From: UBA5072 sp963822145
Lineage (GTDB): Bacteria > Bacteroidota > Bacteroidia > Bacteroidales > UBA10428
Direction of reading: 5' to 3'
Length of the DNA stretch: 64,000 bases
NCBI GenBank assembly: GCA_963822145.1
Contig: CAWGGG010000004.1
Coordinates: 372,001 to 436,000 of the forward strand
Part shown: positions 48,911-57,169 of the stretch, piece after piece
Layout: every line of letters starts with the position of its first letter
How positions within the stretch are numbered: the stretch's first letter is position 1
Made by a program: the position numbers and the translations under genes
The notes under the pieces: generated by a model
Seen by the model: the letters and a program-made list of their open reading frames with translations, nothing else
What the model was told of the DNA's origin: nothing
Databases searched by the model: none

Positions 48911-49042
48911 ACTGCCAACACCGCATATAGCCAATGGCTGGCAAAGCGAGGCGCAAATAATTGCGCTCACATGTAACTCAAAGTTCCTGGAGAGGTACTC
49001 GACCTGAACTCAGCCATTGGCAATATACACGGACGTTAGCAC
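48911..49042. repeat. attC-like inverted repeat 3
   Basis: 5' arm 48911-48940 (TGCCAACACCGCATATAGCC then AATGGCTG) pairs with 3' arm 49011-49042 (CAGCCATTGGCAATATACAC then GGACGTTAGCAC) at roughly 80% identity with bulges. An inner hairpin GCGCAA/TTGCGC lies at 48951-48966. 132 bp, directly after mcrC. Confidence 0.6.
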
Positions 49043-49148
49043 TTAAGCTGTTTAAGAGAAGAACCATAAACAAGAAATTTTAATCCTATGAATTATATTT
49101 TCACATTAGATAAACTAAAATATTCAAAATCATACTAAATATTACAAT

Positions 49149-49643
49149 ATGAATAATAAGATAAATACATGGGCAACCATAAAGGAAGGTATTACATTAG
49201 TTGGTTCCTTTGCAAGCATTTTTGCATTCATATTCGGATACACACGACTAATACAACTATTTAAAAGTAATTCTCCGACAATAATTACTGTTGAACAAAA
49301 AGTAGTGGACAATAGAATCTATATTGGATTTACATTGATTGCATGTTCATTATTCATAATTTTATCAATATGGGCAACTATATCCTTTGCAAGAGTTATA
49401 ATTCACTTATTTAGGCGATTGGACATCAGATCAAATAAAAGAATATGGGGCGTGTCACCAATAATTTATATAATTGGAATCATTCTACTTGTCCTTGTCG
49501 GAGGCTTTATTTTGCTATTATTCTCAATAATCTTTAATGAGTTAAGTCCAATGGTTGCTTATATTGCCACTGGAATAATTCTACTCATTACAGTTTATTT
49601 TTATATTGAATGGATAACGAAATGGCCTTATAGATCATGGTAG
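49149..49643 (+). CDS. Four-helix membrane protein of unknown function
   Basis: 164 residues with hydrophobic segments at about 13-38, 52-78, 98-125 and 130-155 and positively charged loops. No family recognised. It follows attC-like repeat 3 and could be the gene of the next cassette, though no fourth repeat is visible behind it. A membrane effector is possible given the neighbours, but nothing in the sequence shows this. Confidence 0.55.
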   Translation: MNNKINTWATIKEGITLVGSFASIFAFIFGYTRLIQLFKSNSPTIITVEQKVVDNRIYIGFTLIACSLFIILSIWATISFARVIIHLFRRLDIRSNKRIWGVSPIIYIIGIILLVLVGGFILLLFSIIFNELSPMVAYIATGIILLITVYFYIEWITKWPYRSW

Positions 49644-49917
49644 TACTTCTCAAATAAAACATATGATTTAGATTCTGAATAATGATACAAAGCCAAGGTG
49701 CCAACAGCCTAAATTTACAATTGCTGAGCTGTGCATTTTCACCATCATTACCAATAACCTAATATATATTATCTATTACCCAAGGCGAGATCGTTTAACC
49801 TGGTTGAGATAAAGAGTTTAAGCCTTAATTACATAGGAATTACCAAAAAATGCGCTACTTTTCGAATAGGATTAAAAATCAATTAATCATATACTTTTAT
49901 CACTAAACCTCAAGACA
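49644..49917. repeat. Intergenic mosaic repeat region, copy a
   Basis: Contains ATTGCTGAGCTGTGCATT at 49720-49737 and ATTACCCAAGGCGAG at 49776-49789, both repeated at 51659 and 51713, and GAGATCGTTTAACCTGGTTG at 49787-49806, repeated at 53373. No gene seen. Confidence 0.6.
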
Positions 49918-50694
49918 GTGGAAAATAGGCCATACTTAGTAATAAAACTTATAATGTTTGTGATTGCACCATTATCCTTGATTGTTTTTGATTCATGCTC
50001 AAAGAATCAATCAGTTATTGAAATAGTGGCTGAAAGAAATTTTAATAATGGGTCATGTGTTTACTTATGTTTCACATCTGATAGCGATTTTATTAAGATT
50101 GAAAAAGATATTCGATCACTTAATTTATTTGAAGATTGTAAAATTGGGTGGGCATACATTTATAACGATATGTCTAAAATAGTTCCTATTTCCAGTTATG
50201 ACAATCTTGGTCGCGCAGTAGATGCTATTGATAGTAGATATATTGCTACTTTTTATAAATTATCAGTTAGTACTACTTTTACAATAAATAAATCCACTTT
50301 AAGCTATGATAGAGTTGAAAAAGAAAAAAAGGAGACGAAACCGCAAGGTGATATAAAAATTATTGAACTTGAGAATATAACGATTATTGGCAAAGGAACA
50401 TTAAGAGAGAAAACTCGCTGGTATACATTCTTTGTGGAAAACTTCAATGATTCTGAGGAGACATATGAAAGAATTAGGGATATCTGTTATAAACTACCAT
50501 TCGATCCTAATGGATTAACAACAGCCTATTTTTTCCTTGACAGAAATAAGGCCCCAAAACTCGAAAAAGATGGCGGTTGGGCCCCAAACGAATCACAAAA
50601 CTCTTGGAATGAGAAGTATGCAAAATATTGTGTAGGTTATTTTGAGATTGGCATGGGTGATAATAAGGGCTACTTCTCAAAAAGATGGGATTGA
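49918..50694 (+). CDS. Hypothetical exported protein, possible lipoprotein
   Basis: 258 residues from a GTG start; a later ATG at 49954 would leave a short signal. The N-terminus has a hydrophobic helix LIMFVIAPLSLIVF ending in DSCSK, a weak lipobox-like Cys. The mature part is soluble and mixed alpha/beta. No family recognised. It lies in the cargo region between repeated intergenic sequences. Confidence 0.55.
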   Translation: MENRPYLVIKLIMFVIAPLSLIVFDSCSKNQSVIEIVAERNFNNGSCVYLCFTSDSDFIKIEKDIRSLNLFEDCKIGWAYIYNDMSKIVPISSYDNLGRAVDAIDSRYIATFYKLSVSTTFTINKSTLSYDRVEKEKKETKPQGDIKIIELENITIIGKGTLREKTRWYTFFVENFNDSEETYERIRDICYKLPFDPNGLTTAYFFLDRNKAPKLEKDGGWAPNESQNSWNEKYAKYCVGYFEIGMGDNKGYFSKRWD

Positions 50695-50889
50695 AGATTA
50701 TTTGAGGGATGGGCTTACTTGTGGCCTGAAAAGCGATACGATCCGGAAATAGACTCGGAGGTATTCAGGTAGTCTTCGGTTTTTTTGTTTGACATAGGGT
50801 TACTTTTTCGTACTTGTGAGTATTAATAATAAGTTGTTTAAATAGTATCTTTTATATCTTAGTAAATTATTAATTGCAAGGAAATATTT

Positions 50890-51597
50890 ATGAAAACAAG
50901 AACTGATGGAAACAGATCGAGAAAAAAGCCCTCAAAATATATTAAAATGGATAGGCAATTAAATACTAGTCAGAATATCAATTCAGACAATTCAAATGGT
51001 ATTCGTAACCATATTGTCTGTGCTATAATAACTCTAGTAATTTCAGCAATTTTTTTTATTGCTGGATTGAAATGGGGGTATAGTAAAAAAGATGCCAGGG
51101 ACGCTTTAAATGAAAATAACCCAGTGATTGCTAGCAGTGTTGATACTATTGTTGGGTCACATTTTGCTTCATTTACTCAAGACTTCTTAAAAAATGATGA
51201 ATATCTTAGGTATCTTGATATTTACCATGTACTATATAAAAGTGCTCTGGAAAAATTATTGCCAGGTGGTTTTAAGACAATAGGTATAAGGAATAACTCA
51301 ATAATAAATCCAGGAAAGTTTTCAAGTAATGATATTGAATTTGATTTTGATGGCAGTATTGAGTTTTATGGTAATAATTTCACAGTGGATATGAATTTGA
51401 CAAACATATATTTTAAGAAAGACAACAGCTTATCTGAGGCAAATAGGGTAATTGACACTATTAATAATTATAAAGTTGGTGAATTATATAGATTAGATTC
51501 ATCAGTTACTCCTGGGTGGGATTGTTACATAATTTTGGTCAGTGATGATATAGCCAATCCCGTTTTTGTTTATGGTTTTGCGCCAAGGAAATCCTAA
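50890..51597 (+). CDS. Hypothetical single-pass membrane protein
   Basis: 235 residues: basic N-terminus (KTRTDGNRSRKKPSKYIK), one membrane helix at about 41-62 (HIVCAIITLVISAIFFIAGL), then a soluble domain outside the cytoplasm with beta-strand pattern (IEFDFDGSIEFYGNNFTVDMNLTNIYF). No family recognised. Orphan in the cargo region. Confidence 0.55.
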   Translation: MKTRTDGNRSRKKPSKYIKMDRQLNTSQNINSDNSNGIRNHIVCAIITLVISAIFFIAGLKWGYSKKDARDALNENNPVIASSVDTIVGSHFASFTQDFLKNDEYLRYLDIYHVLYKSALEKLLPGGFKTIGIRNNSIINPGKFSSNDIEFDFDGSIEFYGNNFTVDMNLTNIYFKKDNSLSEANRVIDTINNYKVGELYRLDSSVTPGWDCYIILVSDDIANPVFVYGFAPRKS

Positions 51598-51970
51598 AGT
51601 GTATAATAGCTTTAAGAACACTTAAATAATAACCTTTGCCAATCGCATACATAATTAATTGCTGGGCTGTGCATTCTCATCATAATTGCTTCTAACTTGA
51701 TTTAGATAATCCATTACCCAAGGCGATACCATTGATTGTAGGGCTTAATATAAAACCATTATTGCAGGAATACTTTCACAAGATATTTTTGCCTTCAGGT
51801 TTTTTTTTGCTACTCCAGGTATTTAACAATGTAATCTTGGGTAACCCATTGTAAAACAATCTTGAGGCAGGGTGTATAAGGGCGTCCTGCCTTTTTTATT
51901 TAGTTGTTAATGTGAATTTATTTGTGTATAATCTCACGATAATGTTTTACTCAATGGCCTAAAGAGTTCA
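51598..51970. repeat. Intergenic mosaic repeat region, copy b
   Basis: Carries ATTGCTGGGCTGTGCATT at 51659-51676 and CATTACCCAAGGCGA at 51712-51726 (both like 49720 and 49775), then the second 86-bp terminator repeat at 51815-51900. No gene seen. Confidence 0.6.
51815..51900 (+). repeat. 86-bp terminator-containing repeat, copy 2
   Basis: Same family as 42375-42460, same orientation. Its terminator stem is AGGCAGG (51865-51871) / CCTGCCT (51886-51892) followed by six T. Confidence 0.75.
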
Positions 51971-53176
51971 TTATATATGCTTTGATAATAATTTCTTTTT
52001 AAACTTCCATTTATTCTTTAGAAACATTTTTTTAAGATAAGCTGAATCATATTCTACCATTAATATTTCTAAATTAATCTTTGTAAGAGTAATCAATCTC
52101 GTTAAATCAAATCCAGAATCTTTTATCCATGAATCCTTATATCTAGATTTAAAATCTTCTGCTTTCAGACTATCTGTAAAACGGAAAAGTTGTTCACAAT
52201 TTGCATAAAATAAGGTTACAAATTCAGTTGATTCGCCTTCTTTAATATTATAGTGAGTCATATTTTCAAAACCTATTAGAAACAATTCCGATGTTTCTCT
52301 GCTTAAAAATGGAACTTTGTCTGGAGCCTCTAATACCAATGGCGCATATAATTCATTGATAAATACTAATTGAGCAACAGTATGAGAACTATTAAATATC
52401 AAAAAATTTGCTCTCATAATAATCGGATCTCTAGTATGATTAATTTGAGAAGAAAACCATGAAAAATGAGCAGACTTAGGATCGTAGTCTATTCCGATAC
52501 TAAAATATTTATATTTGGTTATAACTGAGTTTTTAACATACTTTCTCAATTTTTTTGCTATCAGATTAGTTTTGATAGTTTTAGCTGACTTGGGTATTTG
52601 AACAGCTTTAGTAGCATAAAAGTTAGCTAAACCTAGTGTATTAATTAAGAGTATTATGAGCTTTTCTGCAGTTATCATTTGTTTACTTTCATCAAAATCT
52701 TTCAGAATATTTTCAATCAGACTTTTAAGATAATATACCAAAGTGATAATGTCACTGCTAGAGTGCTGAGCCAAATAATATAATTCATTAATATCACTTA
52801 AAGCATTTTCAAAATCTTTTCTTTTGAGTACATAATACCCACGGACCAAGGGGGAATACTTATCAATTAGCTTTTGATTAAAGCTTAAAACTGTCGAATT
52901 GGCAGATTGAATATTATTGAGTGCAATTGTAATATGGTTGTCTAGTAGTTTTCGCTTGAGTACAGGTAAAGTAAGACAAAAACCTATAAAAGCTAATACA
53001 GGTCCAAGGATATCACTAAAATAATTAAAGTATTTGTCAAAATTACTTTCAGTTTTTACAGATGTGGCTTTTTGTTCTTGAGTGTTTTTTTCGTTACTGT
53101 TGATATTTTGAGCATACACTTGTGGACTGCATATCAGAATGACTGCAGCAAAAACGACTGAAATTAATGCCTTCAT
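51971..53176 (-). CDS. Hypothetical exported/membrane protein
   Basis: 401 residues. Signal peptide (MKALISVVFAAVILICS, cleavage after VYAQ), a linker, then a membrane helix at about 57-72 (ILGPVLAFIGFCLTLP) and a large basic helical domain ending in KKMFLKNKWKFKKKLL. Topology would place the large domain in the cytoplasm. No family recognised. Only minus-strand gene in the right part of the cargo; it faces the 50890 gene. Confidence 0.55.
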   Translation of the reverse strand: MKALISVVFAAVILICSPQVYAQNINSNEKNTQEQKATSVKTESNFDKYFNYFSDILGPVLAFIGFCLTLPVLKRKLLDNHITIALNNIQSANSTVLSFNQKLIDKYSPLVRGYYVLKRKDFENALSDINELYYLAQHSSSDIITLVYYLKSLIENILKDFDESKQMITAEKLIILLINTLGLANFYATKAVQIPKSAKTIKTNLIAKKLRKYVKNSVITKYKYFSIGIDYDPKSAHFSWFSSQINHTRDPIIMRANFLIFNSSHTVAQLVFINELYAPLVLEAPDKVPFLSRETSELFLIGFENMTHYNIKEGESTEFVTLFYANCEQLFRFTDSLKAEDFKSRYKDSWIKDSGFDLTRLITLTKINLEILMVEYDSAYLKKMFLKNKWKFKKKLLSKHI

Positions 53177-53475
53177 TTCGCTTATTATCAGATATTTTAA
53201 GTCTTAATTTACACCTTATTACTGAATTACAATACTATTTTATCTAATATTGTTTAAGAATATTTAATTATCTATACCTGAAAGAAACACCCCATTGACC
53301 ACAAAAGGCTCGGAAAGTTCACAGCATTAGGAATCACTGTTTGTTTGCAGATATTAAGTCTCCATCCATCGTGAGATCGTTGACCTGGTTGAGATAATGA
53401 GGTCAAATGTCCACTAATTTAGTGTAGGTTAATTCAGGGAGAACAATATATCCATTTATATATCCAATAAAAAAA
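53177..53475. other. Right end of island, noncoding
   Basis: About 300 bp between the last island gene and the tRNA terminator. It contains GTGAGATCGTTGACCTGGTT (53371-53390), repeated at 49786. No gene seen. Confidence 0.5.
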
Positions 53476-53504
53476 GGCAGTCACATTTAATTTCTGTAAC
53501 TGCC
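53476..53504 (-). terminator. Terminator of tRNA-Met
   Basis: GGCAGT (53476-53481) and ACTGCC (53499-53504) form the outer stem; on the minus strand the hairpin is followed by seven or more T. It lies 12 bp past the tRNA 3' end. A degenerate copy exists at 31744-31772. Confidence 0.7.
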
Positions 53505-53516
53505 TCATTTTCTGTG

Positions 53517-53590
53517 TAGCGAGAGGGGGAATTGAACTCCCGACCTCATGATTATGAATCATGCGCTCTAACCATCTGAGCTACCTCGCC
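53517..53590 (-). tRNA. tRNA-Met (anticodon CAT)
   Basis: 74 nt without encoded CCA. Acceptor GGCGAGG/TCTCGCT (with two G-U pairs), D-arm GCTC-AGATGGTTA-GAGC, anticodon arm CATGA-TTCATAA-TCATG with anticodon CAT, T-loop TTCAATTC and discriminator A. It is the intact integration target; its 3' half was supplied by the island. The T-stem GGGAG/CCCCC has one A-C mismatch, unlike the perfectly paired T-stem of the displaced copy at 33635. CAT could also be tRNA-Ile2 after lysidine modification, but the overall sequence looks like elongator Met. Confidence 0.92.
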
Positions 53591-53592
53591 AT

Positions 53593-53640
53593 CTTCGCCC
53601 GCCGTAGCTTTAGCGAAGGCGGGTGCGGGCTGGCCCGCCT
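53593..53640. repeat. GC-rich hairpin next to tRNA 5' end
   Basis: CCCGCC (53598-53603) pairs with GGCGGG (53618-53623), with a smaller GCT/AGC pair inside, followed by a second GCGGGC/GCCCGC pairing. It lies immediately 5' of the tRNA and resembles intergenic palindromes seen elsewhere in this window (18239-18286). Confidence 0.5.
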
Positions 53641-53864
53641 AAATCAAGGCTTCGGCGGCCAAAGGAAGTGCAAAGATATATTTTTTACCGAAGAATGAAA
53701 AAAAGATGAAGTCAATTTGATTAGGTCATTCATGGTAATTGATAAGAATGCCGTAGCTGGACGCTTTGGTTGTCTCCATCCAGATGAGTTGAGTATTTAC
53801 AAAAGACTGTTAACTTTAACAGAAATAAAACGAATTTTTAGGTAATACGGTAAAACAATTCTCC

Positions 53865-55154
53865 ATGAAACTTTTCAAGATTCTTTCTTTCTTTTTTCTT
53901 TTAACTCTGACCATTTCTTTGGGAATTCAACCCGTCAGATCCCAACAAATCAACTGGACACATTTTCGCGGAAACAATCTGAATGGAATTTCAGAAGATC
54001 AAAATGCACCGATCACCTGGAGTGATTCAACTAATATAATCTGGAAAACCGACATTCAGGGCAAAGGATGGTCGTCTCCTGTTGTTTTTGGTGACCAGAT
54101 CTGGGTAACTTCTGCAAACGAAGACGGAAAACAAATGGCCGGAATTTGTCTCGACTTTAACTCTGGAAAGTTGATCTACAATATTAATCTGTTTGAGCCC
54201 GATGTTACATACCCGAAACATTCGATCAACACCTATGCTACGCCAACGCCATGCATTGAAGACGGATTTGTTTACCTGAATTTTGGAACGTACGGAACGG
54301 CTTGTGTCGATACTGAGAACGGGAAAGTTGTCTGGAAAAGAACTGATTTGAATTGTGATCATGTTCAGGGACCGGGGTCTTCTCCCATCATGTATAGAAA
54401 TCTTATCATTCTGCATATTGAGGGCATTGATGTTCAATACCTGGTTGCACTGGATAAACAGACTGGCGAAACAGTTTGGAAGACAGATCGCCCGGCTGAT
54501 CTTTATGAACCATTGGCTGCGATTGGCAGAAAGGCTTACATCACCCCAGTCATAATGAATGTGAATGGTCAGGATTTATTAATATCGAACGGTTCCGCTG
54601 TTTGTATAGCCTACAATCCTTTAACGGGAGAGGAAGTCTGGCGGGTTGTGGAAGGTGAAGATTCAACCATTGCCATGCCTTTCTCTGAAAATGGGATAGT
54701 TTATTTTTTTCCCAGTTTTGTAACCGGCCCTGATGGTGAAAAATACACTGAATTGCTGGCTGTAAATCCTGATGGGGAAGGCGATATTACCAAAACTAAT
54801 GTGCTCTGGCGGTTTAAATCTCCTATCCTGCAATTGCTTACGCCACTTATTAAAGATGGCCTGATTTATACCATTGACACCCGTAATAAGCTTTATTGCC
54901 TCGATGCCAGAACAGGCCAGGAAGTATATTCCAAAAAGCTGAAGCAGAAATACAATTCATCTCCGGTTTTTGCAGGAGGAAATATTTATTTTACCGCAGT
55001 TAATGGTGCAACGATGGTTCTTAAAGCAGGAAATCAGCTTCAGATTTTAGCTGAAAACAAATTACCAGGTGAAGTTTATGCCACACCGGCATTACTCAGG
55101 AATTCAATCCTGATGAGAAACGATAGCCGGCTGTACCGGATAGGAATTAAATAA
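53865..55154 (+). CDS. Exported PQQ-type beta-propeller protein
   Basis: 429 residues with a signal peptide (MKLFKILSFFFLLTLTIS, cleavage after VRSQ). Begins NWTHFRGNNLNGISEDQNAP, the usual front of PQQ-like propeller proteins, then repeated blades with LDKQTGETVWKTDRP, YNPLTGEEVWRVVEG and LDARTGQEVY motifs. Similar propellers occur in BamB and in quinoprotein dehydrogenases, but catalytic quinoprotein residues are not evident, so a binding or assembly role is likelier. First chromosomal gene right of the tRNA; frame intact. Confidence 0.87.
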   Translation: MKLFKILSFFFLLTLTISLGIQPVRSQQINWTHFRGNNLNGISEDQNAPITWSDSTNIIWKTDIQGKGWSSPVVFGDQIWVTSANEDGKQMAGICLDFNSGKLIYNINLFEPDVTYPKHSINTYATPTPCIEDGFVYLNFGTYGTACVDTENGKVVWKRTDLNCDHVQGPGSSPIMYRNLIILHIEGIDVQYLVALDKQTGETVWKTDRPADLYEPLAAIGRKAYITPVIMNVNGQDLLISNGSAVCIAYNPLTGEEVWRVVEGEDSTIAMPFSENGIVYFFPSFVTGPDGEKYTELLAVNPDGEGDITKTNVLWRFKSPILQLLTPLIKDGLIYTIDTRNKLYCLDARTGQEVYSKKLKQKYNSSPVFAGGNIYFTAVNGATMVLKAGNQLQILAENKLPGEVYATPALLRNSILMRNDSRLYRIGIK

Positions 55155-55293
55155 TATGACACTTTCAGCAGCGTATTGTGCATGATTTCCCTCGGCTGAC
55201 ATGGCTGGTGAAGGATCAGTCATAAATCTTATTTAACCATTCGCCCTGTAATTTGTTAATACAATTAAACTGCCATCTTATAAATATTAACGT

Positions 55294-55992
55294 ATGAAAA
55301 TAGCTATTTTAGGTACCGGAACGGTCGGGCAAACACTTGCTGCCCGCCTGGCGAACCTTGGTCATGGGGTGATGCTGGGAACAAGAAATGTGGCTGAAAC
55401 CTCAGCCAGAGCTACAAAGGACAATTACGGAGGGCCTTCATTCTCCGAATGGTACGCCAACAATAAGCAGGTGAAGCTGGGCACTTTTGACCAGGCCGCA
55501 GCCTTTGGTGAAATCCTGTTCAATGCTACACAGGGCAGCATAACCCTTAAAGCGCTTCAGCTGGCGGGTGCATCAAACCTGGAAGGGAAAGTCCTGGTGG
55601 ATGTTTCCAATCCGCTTGATTTCAGCAGGGGAATGCCACCAATCCTGATCCCGGAGCTGTGCAATACCACTTCCCTGGGTGAGGAAATTCAGCGGACTTT
55701 TCCCGGTGCTAAGGTGGTTAAAGCCCTCAACACCATGTGGTGCGGAATCATGGTCAATCCCGGCATGATCGGCGGCGGAGATCACCAGACCTTTATTTGC
55801 GGCAATGATGCCGGTGCCAAGGCACAGGTAACAGACCTGCTGGTGCAGTTCGGCTGGAAAGCCGAGAATGTCATCGACCTTGGCGATATTACTGCAGCGC
55901 GCGGAACGGAAATGCTGCTGCCGGTATGGTTAAAAATCATGGGCAAGCAGGGGAACGGAGCTTTTAATTTTAAGATAGTAAAGAGTGACTAG
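55294..55992 (+). CDS. NADPH-dependent F420 reductase-like oxidoreductase
   Basis: 232 residues. Rossmann motif MKIAILGTGTVGQTLAARL, then LGTRN, an NADP-phosphate-type site, and ATQGSITLKAL, DVSNPLDFSRGMPP, VKALNTMWCGIMVNP, all typical of the F420-reductase-like NAD(P)-binding family. Many bacterial members are not F420-dependent, and the substrate is unknown. The stop is followed by a GTGACTG-type short tandem repeat. Confidence 0.85.
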   Translation: MKIAILGTGTVGQTLAARLANLGHGVMLGTRNVAETSARATKDNYGGPSFSEWYANNKQVKLGTFDQAAAFGEILFNATQGSITLKALQLAGASNLEGKVLVDVSNPLDFSRGMPPILIPELCNTTSLGEEIQRTFPGAKVVKALNTMWCGIMVNPGMIGGGDHQTFICGNDAGAKAQVTDLLVQFGWKAENVIDLGDITAARGTEMLLPVWLKIMGKQGNGAFNFKIVKSD

Positions 55993-56010
55993 TGACTGGT
56001 GACTGGTGAC
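55982..56010. repeat. Heptamer microsatellite (GTGACTG family)
   Basis: Four tandem copies of a 7-bp unit (GTGACTA/GTGACTG) right after the oxidoreductase stop. The reverse complement, CACCAGTCACCAGTCACC and onward, occurs at 56532-56557, so the two flank the minus-strand gene at 56022-56456 as inverted repeats. Confidence 0.75.
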
Positions 56011-56021
56011 CGAATGTCTCT

Positions 56022-56456
56022 TTAAAACCGGTAAGTTAGGGAAAGTCCCTGCCGCTTTGGTGTGCAGATTACGCCCAGAGAAAGGTTGTTCAGTTTCTGC
56101 CGGTATTGACTGATTTTATGCCCCCCGATGCTGGCCATGGTAATACCACCAGCCATCAGGCCTATCCCGACACCGAGCATGATGATACCACCGACTGCCT
56201 GGAATGAATAGTCTTCATAATCATCACCATAGTAATCATAATAGCCATCCCAGTAATAGTCGGGGATTGAAACAAGCAAAACAGTACCTGCAATGGTAAG
56301 TCCCGAACCCACAGCTGCCATGGCGATGCCGCCATTTCTCATATGGCTAAAAGACTGGATCTTTTCCTCATAAAGCTGTCGCTTTTCAACCTGTCCCATG
56401 ACCGGACGACTGATCATGCACACAACTAATAATAGGAATAATAGGGTTTGTTTCAT
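56022..56456 (-). CDS. Hypothetical small membrane/exported protein
   Basis: 144 residues: signal peptide (MKQTLLFLLLVVCMISRPVMGQ), an acidic Tyr/Asp-rich loop (DYYWDGYYDYYGDDYEDY) between two hydrophobic Gly-rich helices (about 42-64 and 88-112), ending LSLTYRF. The terminal aromatic is typical of outer-membrane-associated proteins. No family recognised. It is flanked by inverted heptamer repeats. Confidence 0.65.
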   Translation of the reverse strand: MKQTLLFLLLVVCMISRPVMGQVEKRQLYEEKIQSFSHMRNGGIAMAAVGSGLTIAGTVLLVSIPDYYWDGYYDYYGDDYEDYSFQAVGGIIMLGVGIGLMAGGITMASIGGHKISQYRQKLNNLSLGVICTPKRQGLSLTYRF

Positions 56457-56537
56457 AACCGATGGGGGTTTTGTTAAGGTGAAAAGTTAATAATATACGT
56501 TCACTTTTTATACATTTTTGCCGAATAACTTCACCAG

Positions 56538-57134
56538 TCACCAGTCACCAGTCACTAGTTCTATCCTGCCAAATGCAGAAGGCAAATGAAAATCTGGAAG
56601 GCGTGACTCCGGCCTCACCCAGCTGATCCAGTTGAAGGCTGATTCAGGATCAGGAAGTTTCAGGCATTCACCGCGGAAAAGGCCTGCCTCCAGTACCTGA
56701 TGGTGCAATAAATCCATTTCTTTCAGGGAACTCAGGGAAATGCTGCCTTCCACGAAGTATCCGTCTGCTGTAAAGGCAGCCAGTACCTCAAGCTGGTTCT
56801 CTCCGGGCCATCGCCATTCATATTCAAACTGCCGGTAGTACCTGGCTTTATAATCCAATATCCGCCCCAGGGGATCCAGTTCGAGGCAGTAATAGGGGTT
56901 AAGCCGGCTGCTGGTCCGGAAAAAGATTTCGACACGGTCGGAATCCACCACTTCCATTTTGTGATTGGTATTGGTGAAGGTCAGGATTCTGGAACCAGTT
57001 ATGTCAAACCGGAAGTAAAATCTTAAATCATTCCAAAGGGCACGGAATGTCATACCGGCTGGTTTTCCCGGCGACCAGGGACAGGTAAAATCTTTCAGAA
57101 CATCAGCCTTTTTCCAATCCGGTCCGCTGTGCAC
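56538..57134 (-). CDS. CBM9-like carbohydrate-binding protein
   Basis: 198 residues from a GTG at 57134. It shows the conserved run of this family: FRALWNDLRFYFRFDI, NHKMEVVDSDRVEIFFR, PYYCLELDPLGRILDY, VEGSISLSSL, LEAGLFRGECL, WISWVRPESRLPDFHLPSAFG. No signal peptide. Homologs usually begin a dozen codons earlier, at a sequence like KTYHARKV that is present here in frame but without an ATG, so the real start may be a non-ATG codon near 57160. It lies 35 bp after the FtsX permease gene and is probably cotranscribed. Confidence 0.75.
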   Translation of the reverse strand: MHSGPDWKKADVLKDFTCPWSPGKPAGMTFRALWNDLRFYFRFDITGSRILTFTNTNHKMEVVDSDRVEIFFRTSSRLNPYYCLELDPLGRILDYKARYYRQFEYEWRWPGENQLEVLAAFTADGYFVEGSISLSSLKEMDLLHHQVLEAGLFRGECLKLPDPESAFNWISWVRPESRLPDFHLPSAFGRIELVTGDW

Positions 57135-57169
57135 TTTTCTGGCGTGGTAAGTTTTAATGGATTTTATAA

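Larger units (their letters stand above)
33664..53560. mobile_element. Integrative genomic island in tRNA-Met(CAT)
   Basis: About 19.9 kb bounded by an exact 19-bp repeat derived from the tRNA-Met anticodon region. A tyrosine integrase gene lies 170 bp inside the left end and reads inward, the standard layout. Contents are AT-rich relative to the flanks and include replication-type genes, a terminase fragment, McrBC, a TIR protein and orphan genes. The replication module resembles a phage satellite or plasmid-like element; no conjugation genes are seen. Several element genes are interrupted, so current mobility is doubtful. Confidence 0.85.
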
